Under the pieces are notes generated by a model. That model did no database searches and was not told where the DNA came from. It was given only the letters and a program-made list of their open reading frames with translations. 7,046 nt of DNA from an uncultured Bacillota bacterium (GTDB lineage Bacteria; Bacillota; JAAYKD01). The position numbers and the translations under genes were made by a program. Location of the stretch: positions 1 through 7,046 of the forward strand of contig CALCNS010000223.1 of the NCBI GenBank assembly GCA_937897315.1. Reading direction: 5' to 3'. Of this stretch, positions 1 to 5,937 are shown one piece after another; the stretch's first letter is position 1, and each line of letters starts with the position of its first letter.

Positions 1-78
1 AACGGTAAGGCCTTTGTAACCACGACTTATGTGAGAGATGCCTTCCGTCCTTATACCGTAGAGGTGAGAAAATTATGA
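1..78 (+). CDS. 3' end of an unrecognised gene (partial)
   Basis: Frame 1 is open from the first base of the window to a TGA at 76-78 and encodes 25 C-terminal residues ending in FRPYTVEVRKL. The stop overlaps the ATG of the aldo/keto reductase gene (ATGA, 75-78), the usual sign of translational coupling within an operon, which supports this being a real gene end and not chance. The tail is too short for me to recognise a family, and I assign no function. The gene is cut by the window edge; its start lies upstream. Confidence 0.6.
   Translation, partial: NGKAFVTTTYVRDAFRPYTVEVRKL
61..68 (+). promoter_or_regulatory. Ribosome binding site of the aldo/keto reductase gene
   Basis: GAGGTGAG lies 6 bases before the ATG at 75, inside the last codons of the upstream gene. 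It matches the anti-Shine-Dalgarno sequence and supports the ATG at 75 as the start. Confidence 0.6.
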
Positions 79-962
79 TATATCGTGTACTAGGAAATAC
101 CGGATTCGAAGTCAGTGCGGTGGTGTATGGTGGTATTGTCTCTTCTGCAGAGACACAAACCGATTCCGATCAATACGTAGCCTGGTCCATAGAGAAGGGC
201 ATTAATTACTTTGATGTTGCTCCCAGTTATGGCGATGCCGAGCTCAAAATGGGCAACTCCTTGCGACCTTATCGAGATAAGGTCTACTTGGCTTGTAAGA
301 CAACCAAACGCAAAGCAGTGGAAGCCCAAGAGGAGTTTGAGCAATCCTTACGCCATTTGCATACCGATTACTTCGATGTGTATCAGCTGCATTCGTTATC
401 GACCATGGAAGATATGGAAATCGCTTTAGCCCCCGGAGGTGTGCTAGAATACGTCCTGCGCATGCAAGAGCAGGGGAAGGTACGCAAAATCGGCTTCTCT
501 TCGCACTGTGAAGAGGTAGCTTTGGCATTACTCGAAGCCTTTCCCTTCGACTCGGTCATGTTCCCACTGAACTGGCACTTGCACTTGACCGAGAACATTG
601 GCGAGCGCGTGGGGTTAAAAGCCAAAGAGCGAAACATGGGTGTTTTGGGGATTAAGTCCTTAGTACATCGGGCTTGGCATAATAAACAGGAACGTGAAAC
701 CTCGAAATATCCAAAGTCGTGGTGCAAACCCATCGATGAAAATCAGGTTGAATTGGGTCAGGCCGCTATGCGATATGCGCTTTCCTTAGGGGCACAGGTG
801 CTCATACCACCGGGCAATTTCGAAAGCTTCCGCTTTGAAGTGGAGAACATTGAGATCTGCACCTTAAAGCCGTTAGCTCCTCCGGACATTGCTTTGTTGA
901 AAACCGAACTCGAAGGGGTGAGGGGGCAAAGTTTCTTTAATCTGGCAGGGAAAATGCTGTAG
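75..962 (+). CDS. Aldo/keto reductase
   Basis: Predicted cytosolic NAD(P)H-dependent oxidoreductase of 295 residues, about the usual length for the aldo/keto reductase (AKR) TIM-barrel family, which interconverts carbonyl groups and alcohols. The N-terminal YRVLGNTGFEVS hairpin is typical. The catalytic tetrad can be placed: Asp47 and Tyr52 in FDVAPSYGD, Lys75 in LACKTTK, and His106 in YQLHS. GKVRKIGFSSH (134-144) and GVLGIKSL (189-196) are standard barrel strands, and IPPGNFESFRFEVENI (244-259) matches the C-terminal cofactor-phosphate-binding segment. I see no C-terminal ferredoxin extension of the kind some clostridial AKRs carry. The ATG at 75 overlaps the stop of the preceding gene and has a ribosome binding site at 61-68. 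A terminator follows at once, so this is the last gene of its operon and is probably not co-transcribed with the Etf cluster. The substrate cannot be told from the sequence; family confidence is high. Confidence 0.93.
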   Translation: MIYRVLGNTGFEVSAVVYGGIVSSAETQTDSDQYVAWSIEKGINYFDVAPSYGDAELKMGNSLRPYRDKVYLACKTTKRKAVEAQEEFEQSLRHLHTDYFDVYQLHSLSTMEDMEIALAPGGVLEYVLRMQEQGKVRKIGFSSHCEEVALALLEAFPFDSVMFPLNWHLHLTENIGERVGLKAKERNMGVLGIKSLVHRAWHNKQERETSKYPKSWCKPIDENQVELGQAAMRYALSLGAQVLIPPGNFESFRFEVENIEICTLKPLAPPDIALLKTELEGVRGQSFFNLAGKML

Positions 963-969
963 AGTAGTC

Positions 970-1011
970 ACACCATCCTCGGTCAAAAGGACTCGGGGGT
1001 GGTGTTTTTTT
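970..1011 (+). terminator. Rho-independent terminator after the aldo/keto reductase gene
   Basis: A 12-bp stem pairs 970-981 (ACACCATCCTCG) with 994-1005 (CGGGGGTGGTGT). It has ten Watson-Crick and two G-T wobble pairs, and GTC/GAC can extend it inside the loop with one bulged T. A T run ends at 1011. The hairpin begins 8 bases after the stop at 960-962. It separates the left unit from the nucleotidyltransferase-Etf unit. Confidence 0.9.
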
Positions 1012-1086
1012 GCCAAAAACATTGCAGGACTTCGCTTTGAAAGCAGAGAATTTCTTCACACAGGTATACGAAAGGCGGGTGAAATC
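1012..1086 (+). promoter_or_regulatory. Probable leader and promoter region of the downstream operon
   Basis: This 75-base gap between the terminator and the nucleotidyltransferase start must hold the promoter if the downstream genes form their own unit. I see no convincing -35/-10 pair. TTGAAA at 1037-1042 and GTATAC at 1064-1069 are 21 bases apart, too far for a standard sigma-A promoter. The end of the gap, AAAGGCGGGTGA (1071-1082), is a near-perfect Shine-Dalgarno sequence placed correctly for the ATG at 1087. No operator or riboswitch fold is evident. Confidence 0.35.
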
Positions 1087-1911
1087 ATGTTAAATCGAGA
1101 GCAGTTGTTGGCCATGACACCCCAGTTGATTCGAGACGATGTCTTAGGTATTGCCGTGGCCGGGAGTTATGCAAGAGGAGATGCCACAGCATACAGCGAC
1201 CTCGATGTCATCTTGCTCATGGCACCACATTGCATCTCACCGGAAGAACCGGAGATTGATTTGTACTGTGGTGTGTACAGAGTCCTTCAGTATCGCAATG
1301 AAGCACAAATGCGGAAAAGCTTAACCGACCCTGCCCGAGCGATATACGATGTGATTGGCTTACAGCAAATGCTCATTTTGCATGATCCTCTTGACCTTTT
1401 GCGTAACATTCAACTTGAAGCGGAGCATTTTGTTTGGGATGATTCCATGGTGAGCAAAGCCAACGCCTTACTCAACCGAGAGATGTTGGGCTGGCAGGAG
1501 GAGTGTTACAAAGCCATGTCGGGATTACGGCATAAGCAAGAAGGGCATATGCTTTTGGGGTTATATGGTCTCACCTATGGCTTAGTGCGGCTCATGCTGA
1601 TTGCCAAAGGGGTTTTGTTGCAAAGTGAGAATGAGTTTTTTAACGAATTGGTCTATGCCTACGAAAGCGAGCCGGTCGGAGCCGAGTTGGTGGAAATGAT
1701 GGGTTTGGCTTTTGGAGTAGACGAAGGATTTCCGCTGTTGCAACGGGTGGAGACCGGTTTAATTCTCTACTTACAATTCGCCGAGTATTTGGGCGACCGT
1801 CTCACACCGAACGTTCGCAAACATTGCCAACGGGTGCAAGAAAAATTAGAAGACTTATTGGGACGCAGTCTCGATGTGCAATGCGACCCCGATTTGCTAA
1901 TAACAACCTAA
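1087..1911 (+). CDS. Nucleotidyltransferase-domain protein (GSxnDxD, pol beta superfamily)
   Basis: A 274-residue soluble protein. The N-terminal domain carries the superfamily signature: VAGSYARGDATAYSDLDVIL, with Gly26-Ser27 and metal-binding Asp38 and Asp40. Asp58 in PEIDLYC is a candidate third acidic residue. Such enzymes transfer a nucleotide monophosphate to a small molecule, RNA or protein. From about residue 120 the chain looks largely helical, as in aminoglycoside (AadA/Kan-type) and other minimal nucleotidyltransferases with a helical C-terminal domain. I cannot assign a substrate and do not claim antibiotic resistance. A toxin-antitoxin role of the MNT/HEPN type is weakened because no small HEPN gene lies next to it. 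The ATG at 1087 follows a good Shine-Dalgarno sequence (1071-1082). It is the first gene after the terminator, and its stop (1909-1911) lies 14 bases before the amidohydrolase start. The domain call is firm; the role is unknown. Confidence 0.85.
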   Translation: MLNREQLLAMTPQLIRDDVLGIAVAGSYARGDATAYSDLDVILLMAPHCISPEEPEIDLYCGVYRVLQYRNEAQMRKSLTDPARAIYDVIGLQQMLILHDPLDLLRNIQLEAEHFVWDDSMVSKANALLNREMLGWQEECYKAMSGLRHKQEGHMLLGLYGLTYGLVRLMLIAKGVLLQSENEFFNELVYAYESEPVGAELVEMMGLAFGVDEGFPLLQRVETGLILYLQFAEYLGDRLTPNVRKHCQRVQEKLEDLLGRSLDVQCDPDLLITT

Positions 1912-1916
1912 GGAGG
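1910..1916 (+). promoter_or_regulatory. Ribosome binding site that fixes a GTG start
   Basis: AAGGAGG overlaps the TAA stop of the nucleotidyltransferase gene and lies 9 bases before GTG 1926-1928. It decides the start of the amidohydrolase. The reading frame is open upstream to an ATG at 1824, but that start would add 34 residues unrelated to the family and overlap the previous gene by 88 bases. The ATG at 1921 is out of frame and meets a TGA after two codons. Confidence 0.85.
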
Positions 1917-1925
1917 AAAGATGCT

Positions 1926-3536
1926 GTGAAAATTTTCTACAATGCCAAGATGATTACTCTCGATGACCAACGCCAAGTGGCCGAAGCGATGGTCATTCAT
2001 GAAGATCGCATACTCAAGGTAGGGAGCAACGAAGAGGTACTGCGCTATGCCGGAGAATATGCCGAAAAAATCGATATGCAAGGAAAAACCATCATTCCGG
2101 GCATCGTCGATTCGCATAATCATATTATCGAAGCCGGTATTACCATGGCGGGTGTTTTGTTATTCGATTGCACTTGTATTGACGATGTCTTGCAGTTGAT
2201 ATCGGAAAAGGCCAAAACCTTACCGGAGGGAACATGGATTGAGGGTGCCGGTTGGATTGAATCGCAGTTTAAAGAGTATCGTCCTCCGACACGCTGGGAG
2301 TTGGACCAGGCTGCCCCCAAGCATCCGGTTTATTTGAGCCGCTTGTTTGCCGGAGCGGTAGCCAACAGCTTGGCCTTGGAAGCGGCCGGTATTACAAAAG
2401 GCTGTGCCCAACCTGAGACCGGTACCATTTGCTTGCGCGAAGACGGAGAGCCCAATGGATATTTGATTAACAATGCCCAACGCTTGGTGCGTGCCGTGGT
2501 TCCGCGCAATGTGGGAAAAGTAGATAAACAGGCCGAACTCATGGCGGCCATAGGACGTGCCACGGAAGAGTATTTGAAGTACGGCATCACCACCATTTTA
2601 GATCCGGGTGTGGGTCCCGAAGAAATGAAAGCCTACCAAAAAATGCGCAATGCCGGTCAGGTGAAGCAACGCATTGCTATGATGCCCGCTTGGTATGGGT
2701 TATATGCCACTCAAGGGAAAGATTTAGAGAGTTTGGTACCCAACTTGGGTGTGTTCGAGGGCTTTGGTGATGAGAAGTTACGCTTTGCCGCCTTAAAAAT
2801 GGCCATCGACGGTGGCGTGGGTTCAAAGACGGCGATGATGAACGAACCTTGGATTGACGGCAGCGAAACCAAGATTCCTCTGCGTTTGGACATCAACCGC
2901 TTGGAAGAATATTTCCGCATAGGTCATGGAGCCGGATGGTCCATTGGCATTCATTGTTGTGGGGATTTGGCACAAGACATAGCTTGTCGCACGTTCGACA
3001 AGGTGTTATCGGAAGACAAGACACCACAAGCTCGCAAACACCACATTATTCACGGCTACTTGCCTACCGAAGAAGCTCTGCAACTCATGAAGAAATGGGA
3101 CATTGGGGTTTCCGTGCAACCGGGCTTCATTTGGGTGGAAGGCGATATTTACTTTGACAACTTAGAGGTAGAACGCGTCAACCGCTTTAAACCGTTGCGT
3201 ACCTATTTGGACCGTGGAATTCGAGTGTTTGCCAATTCCGATATGACGTCAGCACATTACAATCCGTTTTTAGGCATGGCTTCGGCCGTCACTCGTCGAA
3301 CCTCCCGTGGGGTGCAATTAGGCAGTGAAGAATGCATTTCGGTCATGGAGATGTTAGAGATTTTCATCAAAAACGGCGCATATTATTGTGGGTTGGAAGA
3401 CAAAGTAGGCAGTTTGGAGGCCGGAAAGAAGTCCGACTTCGCTGTGCTCAGCGACGATATTTTGACGATTCCCGAGGAGGAAATTCGCCAATTGAAAGTG
3501 CTAGCCACATACATTGATGGTCAACGCGTATATTAA
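1926..3536 (+). CDS. YtcJ-like metal-dependent amidohydrolase
   Basis: A 536-residue amidohydrolase-superfamily enzyme (Amidohydro_3, YtcJ-like) starting at GTG. The small beta-sandwich domain is formed by the N terminus (MKIFYNAKMITLDD; TIIPGI at 55-60) and the C terminus (GSLEAGKKSDFAVLSDD at 495-511). Between them lies the TIM barrel. Metal and catalytic residues can be placed: His64 and His66 in VDSHNHI, Lys291 in LKMAIDGGVG, His343 in GIHCCGD, His376 in HHIIHGYL, and Asp439 in FANSDMTS. Members hydrolyse amide, cyclic amide or ester bonds, and many have unknown substrates. No signal peptide is seen, so it should be cytosolic. The gene sits 14 bases after the nucleotidyltransferase gene and 28 before the flavin dehydrogenase gene, which suggests that it supplies a substrate for the Etf-linked oxidation (inference). 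All expected catalytic positions are present, so it is probably active. The family is firm; the substrate is unknown. Confidence 0.92.
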   Translation: MKIFYNAKMITLDDQRQVAEAMVIHEDRILKVGSNEEVLRYAGEYAEKIDMQGKTIIPGIVDSHNHIIEAGITMAGVLLFDCTCIDDVLQLISEKAKTLPEGTWIEGAGWIESQFKEYRPPTRWELDQAAPKHPVYLSRLFAGAVANSLALEAAGITKGCAQPETGTICLREDGEPNGYLINNAQRLVRAVVPRNVGKVDKQAELMAAIGRATEEYLKYGITTILDPGVGPEEMKAYQKMRNAGQVKQRIAMMPAWYGLYATQGKDLESLVPNLGVFEGFGDEKLRFAALKMAIDGGVGSKTAMMNEPWIDGSETKIPLRLDINRLEEYFRIGHGAGWSIGIHCCGDLAQDIACRTFDKVLSEDKTPQARKHHIIHGYLPTEEALQLMKKWDIGVSVQPGFIWVEGDIYFDNLEVERVNRFKPLRTYLDRGIRVFANSDMTSAHYNPFLGMASAVTRRTSRGVQLGSEECISVMEMLEIFIKNGAYYCGLEDKVGSLEAGKKSDFAVLSDDILTIPEEEIRQLKVLATYIDGQRVY

Positions 3537-3550
3537 GAAGCGCAAAGGCT

Positions 3551-3558
3551 AGGGAGGT
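3551..3558 (+). promoter_or_regulatory. Ribosome binding site that supports a TTG start
   Basis: AGGGAGGT ends 6 bases before TTG 3565-3567, ideal spacing. The alternatives, TTG at 3571 and ATG at 3586, are 12 and 27 bases away, so the TTG at 3565 is preferred. Confidence 0.75.
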
Positions 3559-3564
3559 TATCTT

Positions 3565-5148
3565 TTGTCATTGGAGATACAACACATGGACGAGCGTCTT
3601 GCCGAGGTCTTACGCGATGAGTCTCGAAATACAGGGTTTGCCGACAGCGTCTCTTTCCCGACGAACGAGCAAGAGGTGTTGTCGGTGGTAGCCGAGTGTC
3701 GAGCACATGGCTGGCCTATCACGGTGCAAGGCGCTCGCACCGGTTTGGCGGCGGCGGCGGTGCCCTATGGGGGGCATGTACTGAATTGTGCCAAAATGAA
3801 TCGGGTTTTAGGATGCCGGGTGGACAGTAGGGGGCGGTTTGTGTTAACCTGCCAACCCGGAGTAATCTTATCGGAGTTTAAAAAGGCGATTGAGAAAAAG
3901 AGTTTCGATGTCTCCGGTTGGAGTAAGGAGTCTCTGTTGGCGTTCGAGCAGTTTCGTAAGGCCGAGCGGCAGTTTTTTGCACCGGACCCCACCGAGGCCT
4001 CTGCGACAATTGGTGGTATGGCGGCCTGTAATGCTTCCGGTGCCAGAACCTTTGCCTATGGTTCCATGCGTGCCCATGTGAGTCGGGTGCGCATGGTGTT
4101 AAGCACGGGACAAATGGTAGATGTGCAACGAGGGCAGTACGTGGCGAATGGCCGCGAACTTAGGCTATCTTGTTTGCCACAAGGGGAGTTAACAGTAACG
4201 CTGCCCTCCTATACCATGCCCAATACCAAAAATGCGGCCGGGTATTTCGTGCAAGATAACATGGATGCAGTCGATTTGTTGGTGGGCTCCGACGGTACTT
4301 TAGGGGTCATGACCGAAATCGATTGTGTGCTTATGGCGCATCCGGCCTTTATTTGGGGTGTGAGCTGCTTTTTCCCCAGTGAAAGTGTGGCTGTGGAGTT
4401 TGTCATTGCCGTGCGAGGAAAAGTGGCAGGGTTGGTGGCGCTGGAATCGTTCGATGGCGATGCCTTGCAGTTGTTGCGTGAGCAGCGCAGGCAGGGAGGG
4501 GCGTTTTCACGGTTGCCGGCGGTGCCCAAGGACTATGGGTATTGTGTATATGCCGAGTTGCATGGAGCAAGCGAAGATCAGATGCTGGAGTCTTTACGGG
4601 TTTTGGGCGAGTTGGTGCAACAAGTGGGGGGAGATCCGCGACAAACGTGGGTGGCTCGCAACGAGAACGACCTTGGGTTGTTGCAGTTTTTCCGTCATGC
4701 TGTGCCGGAAAGTACGAATTTGCTCATCGACCGCCGTAAGCAAGTTTGCCCGGTGATTACAAAGTTGGGAACCGATATGTCGGTGCCCGATGCCTGCCTT
4801 AAAGAAGTGGTGGGGCTATACCGCCGCGGTTTGGCCGAAGAAGGCTTACAGTCGGCTTCATGGGGGCATATTGGCAACAATCACATTCATGTGAATTTAT
4901 TACCTCGTGATGCAGACGAGGTTGCACGAGGGAAAGCGTTATATTTGCGTTGGGCCAAAGCTGTGGTGGACATGGGTGGTGCGGTGGCGGCAGAGCATGG
5001 CATTGGCAAAACCAAAGTGGCCATGTTGCTTGCCATGTACGGAGAGCAGCATATAGCGGAGATGCGGGCGCTTAAGCGGACGTTTGACCCCTTGAATTTG
5101 CTGGGTCGGGGAAATTTGTTCCAAGCGGAAGGGGGAGAGACAGTATGA
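3565..5148 (+). CDS. FAD-linked 2-hydroxyacid dehydrogenase, GlcD/LctD-like, Etf-associated
   Basis: A 527-residue flavoprotein of the GlcD / D-lactate dehydrogenase family, which oxidises 2-hydroxyacids to 2-oxoacids. N-terminal FAD-binding (PCMH) domain: VQGARTGLAAAAVP (54-67), PDP at 140-142, ATIGGMAACNASGA (147-160), KNAAGY (222-227) and GSDGTLGVMTE (241-251). C-terminal FAD-oxidase domain: KLGTDMSVP (400-408), GHIGNNHIHVNLLP (434-447), EHGIGKTK (477-484) and FDPLNLLGRGNLF (507-519). His435, His442 and Glu477 fit the metal site near the substrate. It is longer than lactate dehydrogenases of about 460-470 residues, with an insertion near 110-136 and a long loop near 187-222. NNH replaces the common DGN between the two histidines. 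The stop overlaps the etfB start (ATGA), so electrons most likely pass to Etf rather than to a quinone. Lactate is the best-known substrate of such complexes, but the upstream amidohydrolase argues for caution. It could equally oxidise glycolate, 2-hydroxyglutarate or another hydroxyacid. Confidence 0.9.
   Translation: MSLEIQHMDERLAEVLRDESRNTGFADSVSFPTNEQEVLSVVAECRAHGWPITVQGARTGLAAAAVPYGGHVLNCAKMNRVLGCRVDSRGRFVLTCQPGVILSEFKKAIEKKSFDVSGWSKESLLAFEQFRKAERQFFAPDPTEASATIGGMAACNASGARTFAYGSMRAHVSRVRMVLSTGQMVDVQRGQYVANGRELRLSCLPQGELTVTLPSYTMPNTKNAAGYFVQDNMDAVDLLVGSDGTLGVMTEIDCVLMAHPAFIWGVSCFFPSESVAVEFVIAVRGKVAGLVALESFDGDALQLLREQRRQGGAFSRLPAVPKDYGYCVYAELHGASEDQMLESLRVLGELVQQVGGDPRQTWVARNENDLGLLQFFRHAVPESTNLLIDRRKQVCPVITKLGTDMSVPDACLKEVVGLYRRGLAEEGLQSASWGHIGNNHIHVNLLPRDADEVARGKALYLRWAKAVVDMGGAVAAEHGIGKTKVAMLLAMYGEQHIAEMRALKRTFDPLNLLGRGNLFQAEGGETV
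5131..5139 (+). promoter_or_regulatory. Ribosome binding site of etfB
   Basis: GGGGGAGAG lies inside the last codons of the dehydrogenase gene, with GGAG at 5134-5137, 7 bases before the ATG at 5145. Together with the ATGA overlap it suggests coupled translation of the two subunits. Confidence 0.65.
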
Positions 5149-5936
5149 ATATCGCTGTGTGCGTGAAACAAGTGCCCTCTTCCAACGAAGTGCGTATGGA
5201 TCCGGTGACCAAGACCATGATTCGTGATGGTAAGCAGGCTGTCATGAACCCGTATGACCGATTTGCGGTAGAATTGGCTCTGCAAATGAAAGATAGACTG
5301 GGCGGTCGAATTGTTGTCTTTAGCATGGGGATTCCTGCGGCTTCCCGAATTTTAAAAGAAGCGCTAAGCTGTGGGGCAGATGAAGCGGTGCTACTCAGCG
5401 ATCGAGCTTTTGCCGGAGCCGATACTTTGGCGACCTCGTATGCTTTGCATTTGGGGATTCGTAAGGTGGAAGAACGCTGCAGTCGCTTCGATGTGATTTT
5501 GTGCGGACGCATGGCGATCGATGGCGATACCGCGCAAATTGGGCCGGAGCTGGCCGAGCATTTGGGTGTGGTACCCATTACCGATGTGGCAGAGCTGCTG
5601 GAAGCAGAAACAGACCGGCTGGTTTGCGTTAGGACGGCAGATGGGGAGCGACAAGAGGTGGCGGCAACGTATCCGGTTTTATTGACTGTACATAAGGACA
5701 TCAATCAGCCCCGCCTGCCGCATATCGAGGGGGTATTGTGGGCGGAAACGGCTCCTTTGCAGGTGTGGTCTGCGCAAGAGGTGGGAGCCGATTTGTCTCG
5801 TTGTGGACTGACCGGTTCGCCTACACAAGTGGTGAGAACACAGGTGCCGGAACGAGAGCAGGCCTGCCAGATGTGGCAGGGCGGAGCGGCCGAGTTGGCC
5901 TCACGCTTGCATGGTTTGTTGAAGGGGGAGGAGTAG
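5145..5936 (+). CDS. etfB: Electron transfer flavoprotein beta subunit
   Basis: A 263-residue EtfB, the usual length. It pairs with EtfA in the cytosol and passes electrons between the dehydrogenase, NAD(H) and ferredoxin. The N terminus MNIAVCVKQVPSS is typical, followed by the Etf-beta NPYDRFAVELAL segment (35-46), SMGIPAASRILKEALSCGAD (60-79) and the nucleotide-binding AIDGDTAQIGPELAEHLG (124-141). The last is well conserved among Etf beta subunits of bifurcating type, where this site holds the second FAD instead of AMP (family knowledge, not proven here). PVLLTVHKDINQPRLP (177-192) matches the conserved strand before the C-terminal arm that wraps EtfA. The start overlaps the dehydrogenase stop and the TAG stop at 5934-5936 is one base from the etfA ATG, so the three subunits are probably made in fixed ratio. 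The functional equivalent in Acetobacterium is LctB. The assignment as EtfB is firm; bifurcation is likely but inferred. Confidence 0.95.
   Translation: MNIAVCVKQVPSSNEVRMDPVTKTMIRDGKQAVMNPYDRFAVELALQMKDRLGGRIVVFSMGIPAASRILKEALSCGADEAVLLSDRAFAGADTLATSYALHLGIRKVEERCSRFDVILCGRMAIDGDTAQIGPELAEHLGVVPITDVAELLEAETDRLVCVRTADGERQEVAATYPVLLTVHKDINQPRLPHIEGVLWAETAPLQVWSAQEVGADLSRCGLTGSPTQVVRTQVPEREQACQMWQGGAAELASRLHGLLKGEE
5924..5933 (+). promoter_or_regulatory. Ribosome binding site of etfA
   Basis: GGGGGAGGAG, with core GGAGG at 5927-5931, lies 6 bases before the ATG at 5938 and within the last codons of etfB. It fixes the etfA start. Confidence 0.7.
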
Positions 5937-5937
5937 A

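Noticed and set aside
1037..1069. TTGAAA ... GTATAC as a sigma-A promoter
   Set aside because: The 21-base spacing is too long and the -10 match is weak.
1824..1925. N-terminal extension of the amidohydrolase from an ATG at 1824
   Set aside because: It would overlap the nucleotidyltransferase gene by 88 bases, adds 34 residues that do not resemble the family, and ignores the AAGGAGG placed 9 bases before GTG 1926.
1921..1929. ATG CTG TGA mini-frame just after the AAGGAGG
   Set aside because: Two codons before a stop, more likely chance; the in-frame GTG at 1926 has acceptable spacing. Regulatory use cannot be shown from the sequence.
3747..3761. GCG run as a short tandem repeat
   Set aside because: It simply encodes four alanines in the conserved FAD-binding loop (TGLAAAAVP) and is too short to be a meaningful repeat.
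4379..4756. Alternative + strand frame of 125 codons inside the dehydrogenase gene
   Set aside because: It is an out-of-frame reading of the G-rich FAD-oxidase domain, full of Trp, Arg and Cys, and the in-frame protein is continuous and well conserved across it.
5072..5704. Antisense open frame of 210 codons
   Set aside because: It lies opposite etfB and the end of the dehydrogenase gene, both with clear family motifs. Its translation is rich in Ser, Ala and Thr without domain signs, a typical shadow frame.
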